This document shows positions 7,066 through 17,285 of a stretch of 64,000 nucleotides of DNA, one piece after another. How positions within the stretch are numbered: the stretch's first letter is position 1; each line of letters starts with the position of its first letter. Source of the DNA: Bacteroides sp. (GTDB lineage: Bacteria > Bacteroidota > Bacteroidia > Bacteroidales > Muribaculaceae). The DNA is taken from contig JAAVDN010000003.1 of NCBI GenBank assembly GCA_014801785.1, forward strand, positions 16,368 to 80,367, in the 5' to 3' direction. Both the position numbers and the translations under genes were made by a program. The notes under the pieces were generated by a model. The model did no database searches and was not told the DNA's origin. It saw nothing but the letters and a program-made list of their open reading frames with translations.

Positions 7066-9630
7066 ATGAAACAGAAAATTATTTGTCTGTTCACAGTTAT
7101 CGGATTCTTCCTTACCAGCATGGGTGCTCTGACAGATCAACAGGCGGTACAGGCAGTCTTGTCTCAGCTCCCGCTCTCTCGCAGGACCAACTCGCAATTC
7201 TATGTGGGAGAACCAAATACCTCTACCTGGCTGGTCTTTGAAGATCAGGTTCCAGGGGCGGATTGGGAACACGATGCTGTAATCCATCGTGTACAGAAGA
7301 GTTCAACCTTATACAATCCTGTAATTATCTCTACAGCAACCCGTCAGTTGCCTGACGTTGACCTTTGGAAAGTAGGGGATACTTCGCACTTGCCTGCGTT
7401 TGCGGGTGCGGAAGACATAAGGACAAAAACAGTTCCAAAGCGTGATATTCCGGAAAATACAAGACAATACGTTGTCCTCATCAGTGGTGGAGTCGACCCA
7501 GCAAACAATCATCCTCATTATTGGAATAATACTTCCTATATATATCGGGTCTTTCGGAATCATTTCAATGTCCCAGAGTCAAACATATTCGTGGCATTCT
7601 CCAACGGGAATTCTTCCATTCCGGATATGAATAATAACTATCGGTCACCTAAAGATCTGGACGGAGATGGAGTTTCGGATATCTACTGTGCCGCCACCCA
7701 CGCTCAGATCAGAGGTCTTTTCGCAAGGTTGGCCACTATACTCAAACCGGACGACCACCTGTTCGTATTCGTAACGGATCATGGAGCCAAGGCTAAGGAT
7801 GAACGAGGAGCCGCCATCTGCCTTTGGGGTGAAGGCGCATACCTGTATGCGAATGAATTCCGTCAAATGATGGATAATATCCATTGTGCTTCAAAAAATA
7901 TCCTAATGTCGCAATGCTTCTCAGGAGGTTTTATCGATCACATGAAGGATGCCGAGGATGTGGTATTGGCAACTGCATGTAAAGATACTGAAGTAAGTTT
8001 CTCAAACAGATATTTTTCTTCATTTGTCACATGTTGGATAGATGCTGTTTCATTGCCTGCCATAAATGCCGATAAAAATGGTGACGGTGTTGTCAGTATG
8101 AGAGAGGCCTTCACCTATGCAACTGCGAATTTCATAGGGAATCAACTACCTCCGCCTACATTTCCCGGTAATGAAAATGGCGTTCAACGTATCATAACGG
8201 ATACGATGCAGCATCCGCAGTTTTTTACCAGCCATGACAATCTCGCCGATAACTTGTCCTTGGATTATCTTCCCGATCCCTGCAACCTGACAATCGGTGA
8301 CAACTCTCAGGACAGCGGTACCCTGAATATCAACGAGAGACTTTGGCACAGTCCGGAAATAGCGACTCGCGGCATATCTTTGGACACCTCTATGGATCCC
8401 ACAAATCCTATATGGATGGTTACCACGAAGCGAACGAACTACGTGAATGTACGCGTAAAAAACCAGGGCTGGAGATCCTTCGATCCTTCTGAGTCCAAAC
8501 CGACCTATGTAGAGCTTTACTGGGGAGTAGGTACCCCGGTCAGCATACTGGCGGACTACAAGGGAACAAACAAGATGGAATCCGGTTATCCTGCCGGAGG
8601 AAAAATCGCCAGTGTTAGATTGACCGACGCCCTCGAACCTGGTGAAGAGACTATTGTCTCTCTTCCGTGGCTTTACGACGACCAGCCGAAAGTGGCTAAT
8701 GCCAATACCCTGAATCTGCTCGCCACCGTCGGAACGAAGGATTTGCTGACCACTTATCCGAACAGCGATCTGAATGTGAACCGCTATCCCAACATAGCCG
8801 AAAGACACGCCGTCCGGCTGGCATCCAATGCCACCGCGGCCGAAATCAACATAAAGACTCCCTCCTCGGCTCCTGCCAAGGTCAACCTTCGCGTGGACGG
8901 CGACGGAAATGGATATCGGTATTACCTTCTTTCGGAAGATATCTTCGGTGATTCCGACAAGCACTATTTCAGCTCTGAGCTACTTCTGGAGAATGTCCGT
9001 CTGATCCGCAACACAAACCATACGGCAACATTCGGATACATCATACCCGGCGAACCTTATCCGGCCCTGCCGGCTACGATAGCCCTCGAAATCCTCAATC
9101 CTACCTCAGGGGACCAGCTTGGAAAATACACGTTCGAGAAACAGTCGTCATCTTCTGTTCTGCCTCCAATCATTCTCAGTCAGCACGAGGTGGACTCATC
9201 GACTGTGCAACTGATCGCTCAGGCCGAAGACGGCAATGACTGGGATATGGTATGGATGAACAATGTGTCTGAACCGATAGCTGTAGGTGACACCTACGAG
9301 GGATTGAGTACTGACATGGATGGGGGCAAGCTCATAGCTTCCTGTGCGGAGGGATATGCCGAAATTCCGATTTCTCTGAATCGTGCCATACCATCCTTCG
9401 AACTCATAGACTTCACCCAGTCTACAGCAAGAGTACAGGCCGACCGGAGTGTTCCCGACGGCACGCAGATAGAGGTCGTATGTACGGGAGAGAATCACTA
9501 CAGAAAAGTCATCGACTGGCCTATTGGGCAATTATACTGCAACGTAGACCTTACGAATGCCAACGGTCTTATCGTAATTTCTTCTGTCCTGGATGGGCAT
9601 CGTATCGTTCTCGGAAAGAGACTGATGTGA
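7066..9630 (+). CDS. Large secreted C13/caspase-like cysteine protease
   Basis: 854 aa with a signal peptide (to about residue 20). Residues about 25-75 form a pro-region-like domain shared with the mini-protein at 4340. Residues about 140-340 look like a legumain-type clan CD (family C13) catalytic domain: a strand and 'VVLISGG' start, His239 in VTDHGA, and Cys284 in MSQCFSGGF form the expected His-Cys dyad. An aspartate-rich segment (DLDGDGVSDIY) may bind calcium. The rest (about 400-854) is beta-rich, with probable Ig-like/CARDB-like domains and a tail without the full sorting motif. It is expected to be exported and to cut substrates after a specific residue (C13 enzymes favour Asn/Asp), but specificity cannot be read here. 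Flanked by the Cys-rich paralogues. Confidence 0.75.
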   Translation: MKQKIICLFTVIGFFLTSMGALTDQQAVQAVLSQLPLSRRTNSQFYVGEPNTSTWLVFEDQVPGADWEHDAVIHRVQKSSTLYNPVIISTATRQLPDVDLWKVGDTSHLPAFAGAEDIRTKTVPKRDIPENTRQYVVLISGGVDPANNHPHYWNNTSYIYRVFRNHFNVPESNIFVAFSNGNSSIPDMNNNYRSPKDLDGDGVSDIYCAATHAQIRGLFARLATILKPDDHLFVFVTDHGAKAKDERGAAICLWGEGAYLYANEFRQMMDNIHCASKNILMSQCFSGGFIDHMKDAEDVVLATACKDTEVSFSNRYFSSFVTCWIDAVSLPAINADKNGDGVVSMREAFTYATANFIGNQLPPPTFPGNENGVQRIITDTMQHPQFFTSHDNLADNLSLDYLPDPCNLTIGDNSQDSGTLNINERLWHSPEIATRGISLDTSMDPTNPIWMVTTKRTNYVNVRVKNQGWRSFDPSESKPTYVELYWGVGTPVSILADYKGTNKMESGYPAGGKIASVRLTDALEPGEETIVSLPWLYDDQPKVANANTLNLLATVGTKDLLTTYPNSDLNVNRYPNIAERHAVRLASNATAAEINIKTPSSAPAKVNLRVDGDGNGYRYYLLSEDIFGDSDKHYFSSELLLENVRLIRNTNHTATFGYIIPGEPYPALPATIALEILNPTSGDQLGKYTFEKQSSSSVLPPIILSQHEVDSSTVQLIAQAEDGNDWDMVWMNNVSEPIAVGDTYEGLSTDMDGGKLIASCAEGYAEIPISLNRAIPSFELIDFTQSTARVQADRSVPDGTQIEVVCTGENHYRKVIDWPIGQLYCNVDLTNANGLIVISSVLDGHRIVLGKRLM

Positions 9631-9689
9631 CCAACACATACAATAAATTTCAGATTTTATAGTTTTGCAAACAAATAACTTACAGATAT

Positions 9690-10388
9690 ATGAAAAAAAT
9701 GAAACTTATGATGGCCATGGCCATCGGGCTTGGTTGCTGGAGTAATTCCCAGGCTGAAGTTATACAACCGCTATGGCTCGAACAGTCAGAGTGCAAGGAA
9801 GATGTCCCGAATGCCCGATCGGAAAAGTATACGGATCCTCTTCGCGCTACGCTCTCATACGAGAACGGTGTTCTTACCCTGTCCGTATACGACTATCAAA
9901 ATCACTGTTGTCCGGACCTGCGCATTGTCGCCAACACCGATACTGAGGGGGAGATTCATTTCTTTATAACCGACGTGTCTTATTGGATATGCGACTGCAT
10001 CTGCCGTCGTGACCTCGAATGCGCTTACGAAGGAATTCTCGAGGGTCACTACAAGGTCTACCTTGATGAGGAACGCTACATAGGCCCTTTGCTGGAGAAG
10101 GAGATCGACATCGAGGAGGGATGCAGCGTGACGCTCGACAAGCCCGCAGGCGTGGAGAGCGTATCATCCGCAGCTGACTCGCCGCTGAGCATGGGACGCG
10201 ACCACGTGTTGACGGTCAACATGCAGGGTCAGACCGAGCTGGAGATATTCGACGCCGAAGGACGCCTGATGAGCGCCATGACCATTCAGGCTCCCGTCGA
10301 GGTGTCGCTCGCCACCCTCCCCGCCGGGCTTTACATCCTGCGCGCCACAAACGCCGATAATTCCGCAACACTACGCACCGTACGATAA
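9690..10388 (+). CDS. Secreted Cys-rich protein B with sorting-like tail
   Basis: 232 aa with a signal peptide (MKKMKLMMAMAIGLGCWSNS, cut near SQA). It is a paralogue of the gene at 6233: the mature domain has SECKED, NHCCPDL and CDCICRRDLEC in the same order, with a one-helix/strand 'YEGILEGHYKVYL' end. Its last ~90 codons are about 95% identical in DNA to those of the 6233 gene, far more than the N-terminal domains, which points to recent gene conversion or module copying of the tail. It follows the C13 protease by 59 bp and ends before a strong hairpin, so it probably closes that transcript. Function unknown; a partner or substrate of the protease is only a guess from the location. Confidence 0.72.
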   Translation: MKKMKLMMAMAIGLGCWSNSQAEVIQPLWLEQSECKEDVPNARSEKYTDPLRATLSYENGVLTLSVYDYQNHCCPDLRIVANTDTEGEIHFFITDVSYWICDCICRRDLECAYEGILEGHYKVYLDEERYIGPLLEKEIDIEEGCSVTLDKPAGVESVSSAADSPLSMGRDHVLTVNMQGQTELEIFDAEGRLMSAMTIQAPVEVSLATLPAGLYILRATNADNSATLRTVR

Positions 10389-10417
10389 TCCCCCCACAAC
10401 CATTTCTTAGAGCCGCT

Positions 10418-10465
10418 TATCTGATAAAACAGGCTTGATATGAGCCTGTTTTATCAGATATTTTC
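10418..10465 (+). terminator. Terminator hairpin after Cys-rich protein B
   Basis: Arms 10418-10435 and 10443-10460 (TATCTGATAAAACAGGCT and complement, 18 bp) with a 7-nt loop, followed by TTTTC. Confidence 0.75.
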
Positions 10466-10583
10466 ATTAAATTTGAGCCTATTTTTCAACGGAATGAATT
10501 AAATTTGCAGTCGGGGAGAGACGGGCCGCGAAGAGCTTACCGGCGAAGTCCCTCCTCATGTCAATTATCCTATCCATACCTAT

Positions 10584-12623
10584 ATGAAAAAAACTCTACT
10601 GACTTTGCTGGGCGCCGTGGCCGCTGTTTTCTCCTCGACAGCCCAGACCGGATCCGCCGAACAGCCTCTGAGCGTCGACGACTTCATCGAAATGGGTATT
10701 CCCGCCGCTCCCGTAGCCGACACCTATGTCCAGGGTTATATCGTCGGATATGTTCCCGGTATGACCTGGAGCGAGACTATCTTCGGCAACCCGACAGATG
10801 CCGAGGCCCAGAAGACCAACATCGTCATCGCCGGAGCAACCGGAGAAACTGACCTTAACTACTGCATTCCCGTACAGCTCCCCGCCGGTGACGTCCGAAA
10901 CGCACTTAACCTCGTTGATAATCCCGGAAACCTCCACAAGAAGGTGACCCTCCGCGGTTCCCACGAGAAATATTTCGGAGTCAACGCTCTCAAGAGCGTC
11001 ACGGCATACGCTTTTGACGGACAGCAAATCACCCCCGAGCCCACCCTCGACCCCGTCGTCTCCTCCCTGAGCGAGAACTTCGCTTCCGGAATCCCTTCCA
11101 ACTGGACCCTTTCCGGAAATCCTAATTTCTACAACACAAGCTTCTCCGGATCATACTACGCAGCCGTAACCGGATACAAGGGGACCCCTCCGTTCGACGC
11201 ATGGCTCGTCACTCCCGGTCTGAAAGTGGACGCCAACGCCAAGACATTCTCTTTCAGCACGCAGGTAAACGGCTATTCCTCCACAACCTCCAAGTTCCAG
11301 GTCTACCTGCTTGACTCCGCCAATCCGGCGACCGCAAACCGTCTCGCTACCATCGAGTGCCCCCTCGCTGTCGCTCCCGAAAGCGGCTACAGCGGATGGG
11401 TCGCTTCCGGTGATCTCGACCTCTACGCACTGGCAGGAAACAAGAGCGGCACATTCTATGTCGGCTTCAACTACACCGCCTCTGAAGATGCCAACTACGC
11501 AACCTGGTGTCTGACCGATGTCCTCTTCAATTCTACTTCAACCCCGGAACCCGTCCTCCCCGGTGACACCGGCACTCTCCAGAACCCGCTCACCGTCTCC
11601 CAGCTCCTGACCCAGGACACTCCCTCCTCCGACATCTCCGGATATTTCGTCAAGGGTGTCATCGTCGGTTTCGTTGACGGCATGAATATCTCCGGTGCAA
11701 CCTTCGGAACCGCCGCAAACGCTTCCAACACCAATATCCTGCTCGCCGACAACGCCGATGTCAAGGATGTCAACCTCTGCATCCCCGTACAGCTCCCCTC
11801 AGGTGCCGTCCGCAATGGTCTTAACCTCGTCGAAAACCCCGACAATCTCTTCAAGACCGTGACCCTCGAAGGCTCTTTCGCCAAATACTTCGGTGTAAAG
11901 GGTCTCAAGAGCGTCAAAAGCTTCACTTTCGACGGTGGCGAGACTCCCGACCCGCAGCCCTCTACGGTTATCTTCGAATCTCTCTCCAGCAATGCCAACG
12001 GATGGAGCGAAGAATTCGGCGCTCCTCTCCCCGAAGGTCTGACCTACGTCTGGAAATGGGACAGCAGCTATAACAACTATAAGGCTTCCGCCTACGCCAA
12101 CAATACCGACTACGCTGCCGACGCTACCGTCATATCCCCCGTCATCACTCTCCCGGCCGAAGCTGAACTGAAGCTCTCATTCGAACACGCCGGCAAGTTC
12201 TTCTCCTCCCTGGAGGCAGCCGAAGAGGAGTGTCAGCTTCTCGTCCGCAAAGAGAACGGCGCATGGGATCAGCTGACAATCGAAAACTGGTTCACCAACA
12301 CTGACTGGACCTTCGTCTCCACCGCCAACACCCTTAACGACTACGCAGGAGAGAATATCCAGATCGGTCTCCGCTACATCTCCACTTCCAAAGCAGGAAC
12401 TTGGGAAGTCCGCAACCTCAAGGTCGAGCGCACCGATAACACCGCCCTCCGTCAGATCGCAGTCGAGGGAATGCAGATCCGCGTAATCGACGGAACCATC
12501 ATCGCTCCGGCCGATGCCGAGGTCTACACCCTTTCCGGAATGCGTGCAGGTCGCGAGAACCTTCAGAAAGGTATCTATCTCGTCCGCTCCGGCAACGAGG
12601 TCCGCAAAATCGCCGTCAAATAA
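10584..12623 (+). CDS. Secreted multidomain protein, duplicated DUF6359-like and jelly-roll domains
   Basis: 679 aa with a signal peptide (to about STAQ). Two homologous ~125-aa units at about 25-150 and 330-455 share 'QPLsVddfi', 'GyiVGyv.Gm..s...fG....a...Ni..a', 'nlCIPVQLPsGaVRNgLNLV.NP.NL.K.VTL.GsfaKYFGVkgLKSV..f.fDG'; they resemble DUF6359. Between them (about 165-315) and after them (about 465-620) are 'choice-of-anchor'/jelly-roll-like domains typical of surface or carbohydrate-binding proteins. The last ~35 aa (AEVYTLSGMRAGRENLQKGI and following) are a sorting-like tail. It has its own transcript, set between the terminators at 10418 and 12666. Ligand unknown. The base composition is C-rich and biased like highly expressed genes of this genome. 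Confidence 0.75.
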   Translation: MKKTLLTLLGAVAAVFSSTAQTGSAEQPLSVDDFIEMGIPAAPVADTYVQGYIVGYVPGMTWSETIFGNPTDAEAQKTNIVIAGATGETDLNYCIPVQLPAGDVRNALNLVDNPGNLHKKVTLRGSHEKYFGVNALKSVTAYAFDGQQITPEPTLDPVVSSLSENFASGIPSNWTLSGNPNFYNTSFSGSYYAAVTGYKGTPPFDAWLVTPGLKVDANAKTFSFSTQVNGYSSTTSKFQVYLLDSANPATANRLATIECPLAVAPESGYSGWVASGDLDLYALAGNKSGTFYVGFNYTASEDANYATWCLTDVLFNSTSTPEPVLPGDTGTLQNPLTVSQLLTQDTPSSDISGYFVKGVIVGFVDGMNISGATFGTAANASNTNILLADNADVKDVNLCIPVQLPSGAVRNGLNLVENPDNLFKTVTLEGSFAKYFGVKGLKSVKSFTFDGGETPDPQPSTVIFESLSSNANGWSEEFGAPLPEGLTYVWKWDSSYNNYKASAYANNTDYAADATVISPVITLPAEAELKLSFEHAGKFFSSLEAAEEECQLLVRKENGAWDQLTIENWFTNTDWTFVSTANTLNDYAGENIQIGLRYISTSKAGTWEVRNLKVERTDNTALRQIAVEGMQIRVIDGTIIAPADAEVYTLSGMRAGRENLQKGIYLVRSGNEVRKIAVK

Positions 12624-12665
12624 TAGATCCTGACGATTCGTCCGCGACCATTCCGGACAATTCGT

Positions 12666-12721
12666 AAAAATAAGAGAAGCGCCGAATCGGTTTGTCCCGA
12701 TTCGGCGCTTCTCTTATTTTT
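12666..12721. terminator. Bidirectional terminator between the 10584 gene and mscL
   Basis: Perfect 25-bp arms 12666-12690 and 12697-12721 with a 6-nt loop. The A-run on one end and T-run on the other serve both converging genes. Confidence 0.9.
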
Positions 12722-12764
12722 TCCCGCTCAACTCTATCAGGAGTTCAGCGGAGGGTGGATCATA

Positions 12765-13202
12765 TTACTTCTTGCTGACATCCTGTTTCAACAGGTCGCG
12801 GATTTCGGTCAGCAGGGTCTCCTCCTTAGTCGGCTCGGCGGGAGCTTCGGGAGCAGGTTCAGCCTCTTTCTTCTTAAGTTTCATGGCCATGCGGATAGCG
12901 ATGAAGATAGAGAAAGCGATAATGATAAAATCGACGATATTCTGGATGAACATACCGTAATTAAACGTCACGGCCTCCTGTATCACCTCACCCGCCGCAT
13001 CCTTCACCGGCTCGCGCAAGGTTGTCGACAGATCGCTGAATTTGGCAGAGCCCGTAGCCAGCGAGACAATAGGCATGATGATGTCGTTGACAAGAGAAGA
13101 GACGATCTTGCCGAAAGCACCACCGATGATAACGCCGACAGCCATGTCGACAATATTCCCCTTAAGGGCGAATTCCTTGAAATCAGTTAAAAATTTTCCC
13201 AT
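12765..13202 (-). CDS. mscL: Large-conductance mechanosensitive channel MscL
   Basis: 145 aa, the usual size for MscL. The N-terminal amphipathic helix and TM1 are typical ([40 protein letters not shown]), followed by a periplasmic loop, TM2 (about 90-112, [20 protein letters not shown]) and a C-terminal helix after an acidic/Pro-Ala linker. The protein forms a homopentameric inner-membrane pore that opens on membrane tension to release solutes during hypo-osmotic shock. It is a single gene converging on the secreted protein at 10584, with a shared terminator between them. Start chosen at the first ATG, which gives the conserved [12 protein letters not shown]. Confidence 0.96.
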   Translation of the reverse strand: MGKFLTDFKEFALKGNIVDMAVGVIIGGAFGKIVSSLVNDIIMPIVSLATGSAKFSDLSTTLREPVKDAAGEVIQEAVTFNYGMFIQNIVDFIIIAFSIFIAIRMAMKLKKKEAEPAPEAPAEPTKEETLLTEIRDLLKQDVSKK

Positions 13203-13332
13203 TTGGATAAATTCCTCAGTTTAGTTTGTTATAGATATGTGGAACAGCCGCCGGAACCATTCGTATTCCCCGACTGTTTTCCATATAAAGGTTAAAATAG
13301 GGGAAAAAGTTTTATTCTCGGATAAAATTTAT

Positions 13333-13340
13333 TAAATTTG
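13333..13340 (+). promoter_or_regulatory. -7 box of the gapA promoter
   Basis: TAAATTTG followed by C, an exact TAnnTTTG match, 134 nt before the gapA ATG. The long A-rich leader (13341-13474) has no clear Shine-Dalgarno. Confidence 0.6.
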
Positions 13341-13459
13341 CTGATTGAAAGAGTGACATATCTCTTCAATCTGACAAAAGTCCGACCAGGGAAGGGCCCC
13401 ATAACCAAAATCAAGAGAGTAGACAGGTAAAGATAAAATAAAGACTATCACCAAAATAA

Positions 13460-14485
<1,026 letters not shown>

Positions 14486-14503
14486 TCAAAACCGAACCCA
14501 AAC

Positions 14504-14538
14504 AAAAAGGGACGACTCCTGCGAGTCGTCCCTTTTTT
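14504..14538 (+). terminator. Intrinsic terminator of gapA
   Basis: AAAAAGGGACGACTC, loop CTGC, complementary arm and a T-run. The hairpin begins 18 nt after the gapA stop and could also serve ychF from the other strand. Confidence 0.92.
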
Positions 14539-14594
14539 ATTTGTTTTATTTTGTAAAACTGCCCGGCAGCCTGATGGCGGAGCATATACCGTTA

Positions 14595-15698
14595 TCAGAC
14601 ATTGAAACGGAAATGCATGATATCGCCGTCCTGAACGATATATTCTTTACCTTCGACAGCCATCTTTCCCGCCTCCTTGACTGCCGTCTCGGAACCGAGA
14701 TTGACGAAATCATCATATTTGATAACTTCGGCGCGGATGAATCCTTTCTCGAAATCGGTGTGAATGATACCGGCCGCCTGAGGAGCCTTCGTCCCGCGAA
14801 GAAAAGTCCAGGCGCGCACCTCATCCGGACCGGCCGTGAAATAAGTCTGGAGGTCAAGCAGATGGTAGGCCGCGCGAATCAGACGCGAAACGCCACTCTC
14901 TGTCAGACCGATACTCTCCAGAAATTCCTGACGCTCCTCCCAGGTGTCGAGTTCGGCTATTTCGCTTTCTGTCTTGGCGGCGACGACAAGTATTTCCGAA
15001 CCTGTTCCCTCGACAGCCTTGCGGACCTCCTCGACATAATGGTTTCCGTTGGCGGCGGAGTCATCATCGACATTGCAGACATACATCACCGGCTTGTTGG
15101 TCAGCAGGAAAAGGTCATGGGCCACGCGCTGCTCATCCTTAGTCTCGAAAGAGACGCTGCGCGCAGGACGCCCCTGTTCGAGAGCTTCCTTATAAGCCAG
15201 CAGGACATCCGCTTCCAGACGAGCCTGTTTGTTTCCCCCCGTCTGAGCTGCCTTGAGAGTCTTTGACAGACGGTTCTCGACAGTCTCCAAATCCTTTATC
15301 TGAAGTTCATAATTGATTATCTCCATATCGCGGACCGGATCGACGGTGGTGTCGACATGGGTTATGTTGTCATCGTCGAAACAGCGCAGGACATGCAGGA
15401 TAGCATCCGTCTCGCGGATATTGGCCAAAAATTTATTGCCGAGTCCCTCACCCTTGGAAGCCCCCTTGACAAGACCGGCGATATCCACTATCTCGACAGT
15501 CGCGGGAACCGTAGACTTTGGCTGACACATCTCGACAAGCTTCGTCAGGCGGTCATCGGGAACTGTGATGACTCCCACATTGGGTTCGATAGTGCAGAAA
15601 GGAAAATTGGCCGACTGAGCCTTAGCATTGCTCAGACAGTTGAAAAGAGTCGACTTGCCGACGTTCGGCAACCCGACGATACCACATTTTAATGCCAT
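14595..15698 (-). CDS. ychF: Redox-regulated ATPase/GTPase YchF (OLA1 family)
   Basis: 367 aa, the standard length. The P-loop is GLPNVGKST, switch and G3 region [20 protein letters not shown], and the C-terminal TGS domain ends with the conserved '[18 protein letters not shown]'. YchF is a cytosolic Obg-family protein that prefers ATP, binds ribosomes and influences translation and stress responses. It stands alone on the minus strand between gapA and the oxoacid oxidoreductase operon. The start ATG is close to the upstream intergenic region and gives the canonical [16 protein letters not shown]. Confidence 0.96.
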   Translation of the reverse strand: MALKCGIVGLPNVGKSTLFNCLSNAKAQSANFPFCTIEPNVGVITVPDDRLTKLVEMCQPKSTVPATVEIVDIAGLVKGASKGEGLGNKFLANIRETDAILHVLRCFDDDNITHVDTTVDPVRDMEIINYELQIKDLETVENRLSKTLKAAQTGGNKQARLEADVLLAYKEALEQGRPARSVSFETKDEQRVAHDLFLLTNKPVMYVCNVDDDSAANGNHYVEEVRKAVEGTGSEILVVAAKTESEIAELDTWEERQEFLESIGLTESGVSRLIRAAYHLLDLQTYFTAGPDEVRAWTFLRGTKAPQAAGIIHTDFEKGFIRAEVIKYDDFVNLGSETAVKEAGKMAVEGKEYIVQDGDIMHFRFNV

Positions 15699-15890
15699 AA
15701 TACTTACCCCCTATCCCGCAAGACTTGTTTTCTGATGCAAAAATAGTAAAAATCCGCCGCATAAAAAAACTCCGCGCCTCCGGAAGAAGCGCGAAGTCTG
15801 TTGTTTTCAAAGCTTGCTGCTGAGGTGTCGGTCGGAAGAAAGAACTTTCTCCTTCACGGCGGAAATCCGGAGACCGCGCTCCGGAAATAT

Positions 15891-16433
15891 TTATTTCTTC
15901 AGCAGGGAGCGTCCTTTCTCGATAGCCGCCTCGTTGAGGGGGATGAGCTTATGGTGGCGCTCAGGCAGGGATTTCTTCAGTCCCTTGATGACATTCTCCA
16001 TCGGCAGTTTGTAAGGCATGGCTTCGAGCAGGGCGCCCATGACTACCATGTTGTAAGCCTTGGAGTTACCGATTTCGACCGTAGCGTCCATCGCATCGAT
16101 GGGATAGATCTCTATATCGTCGCGTTTGGGATGGTTGTGGATACCGTTGGTATCGTAGATGAGGATACCACCCTTCTTCACCTTCGGAGCGAACTTGTCG
16201 AGAGACTGCTGGTTGAGGGCGATGACGATATCGTAGGAGTCGAGAACCGGGGATGAGATTTTCTCATCGGAGAGGATGACGGTCACGTTTGCTGTTCCGC
16301 CGCGCTGCTCGGGTCCGTAGGAGGGCATCCAGGTGACCTCCTTCTCGTCCATCAGGCCTGAGTATGCCAGAATCTTGCCCATCGAAAGGACTCCCTGGCC
16401 GCCGAAACCGGCTATGATGATTTCTTCTTTCAT
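15891..16433 (-). CDS. korC: 2-oxoacid:ferredoxin oxidoreductase, gamma subunit
   Basis: 180 aa. Typical gamma domain: starts KEEIIIAGFGGQGVLSMGKI (nucleotide/CoA-region glycine motif) with later GPEQRGGTANVTVILSDEKI. Family enzymes oxidatively decarboxylate a 2-oxoacid with CoA and pass electrons to ferredoxin; this gene order and sequence are usually annotated in Bacteroidales as 2-oxoglutarate or branched-chain 2-oxoacid (Vor) enzymes. The substrate cannot be fixed from sequence, so the symbol is tentative. Last gene of the minus-strand operon, 63 bp after the beta subunit. Confidence 0.88.
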   Translation of the reverse strand: MKEEIIIAGFGGQGVLSMGKILAYSGLMDEKEVTWMPSYGPEQRGGTANVTVILSDEKISSPVLDSYDIVIALNQQSLDKFAPKVKKGGILIYDTNGIHNHPKRDDIEIYPIDAMDATVEIGNSKAYNMVVMGALLEAMPYKLPMENVIKGLKKSLPERHHKLIPLNEAAIEKGRSLLKK

Positions 16434-16496
16434 TGTTGGTCTGTTGTTTTTTTGAAACCTTTCTTCGGGAGAGTCCCGGCGTCAGGTTCCGGAGAT

Positions 16497-17261
16497 TCAC
16501 TTCACGTCTTTCAGGTCTCCGAGCGGATATTTCGGGAACATGTTCTCAGCCATCCAGTCGTTGGCCTTTTCGGGGCTCATCTTCCAGCCGGAGTTACAGG
16601 TTGCTACGACCTCGACAACGGAGGTTCCGCGCTTTGCAATCGCATTCTCGAAAGCCTTCTTCAGCGCAGCCTTGGTCTTGCGGACAGCGGCCGGAGTGTG
16701 GACGCTCTGGCGGGTGACATAGCAGGTGCCGTCAAGGATGGCCATAAGATTGGTGATTTCGAGGGGATGACCGTTGAGGTCAACGCGACGGCCGTAAGGA
16801 GTAGTCGCGGTCTTCTGGCCGACGAGGGTTGTCGGGGCCATCTGTCCGCCGGTCATACCGTAGATAGCGTTGTTGACGAAGACCATGACGATATTCTCTC
16901 CGCGGTTGGCGGCATGGATCGACTCAGCGGTACCGATAGCCGACATATCGCCGTCGCCCTGATAAGTGAAGACGACATTCTCGGGCCAGAGACGGCTTGC
17001 GGCGGTAGCGACTGCCGGTGCGCGACCGTGGGCGGCCTCGATCCAGTCGACATCGATGTAATTGTAGGCGAAGACAGCGCAACCGACCGGAGAAACGCCG
17101 ATAGTGCGGTCAGTCAGACCCATTTCGGCAATGATTTCGGCCAGGAGTTTGTGGATGACCCCGTGGCTGCAACCGGGGCAATAGTGCATGTGGACCTCCT
17201 CGAGAAGCTCGGGCTTGGTGTAGACCTTGTTTTCGGGGCGGATTATATCTTTGATATCCAT
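16497..17261 (-). CDS. korB: 2-oxoacid:ferredoxin oxidoreductase, beta subunit (TPP-binding)
   Basis: 254 aa. The N-terminus has MHYCPGCSHGVIHKLLAEII and the thiamine diphosphate motif region is YQGDGDMSAIGTAESIHAAN with VFVNNAIYGMTGGQMAPTT, as in beta subunits of KorB/VorA type. It holds TPP for decarboxylation of the 2-oxoacid. It lies 24 bp after the alpha subunit gene and before the gamma subunit gene. A ~270-codon open frame on the opposite strand is only a shadow of its codon bias. Confidence 0.92.
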   Translation of the reverse strand: MDIKDIIRPENKVYTKPELLEEVHMHYCPGCSHGVIHKLLAEIIAEMGLTDRTIGVSPVGCAVFAYNYIDVDWIEAAHGRAPAVATAASRLWPENVVFTYQGDGDMSAIGTAESIHAANRGENIVMVFVNNAIYGMTGGQMAPTTLVGQKTATTPYGRRVDLNGHPLEITNLMAILDGTCYVTRQSVHTPAAVRKTKAALKKAFENAIAKRGTSVVEVVATCNSGWKMSPEKANDWMAENMFPKYPLGDLKDVK

Positions 17262-17285
17262 AGGATTCAGTAGCGTTTTTCAGGG

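Noticed and set aside
16452-17273. 273-codon open frame opposite the beta subunit gene
   Set aside because: Antisense shadow; low similarity to any fold I know and fully overlaps korB.
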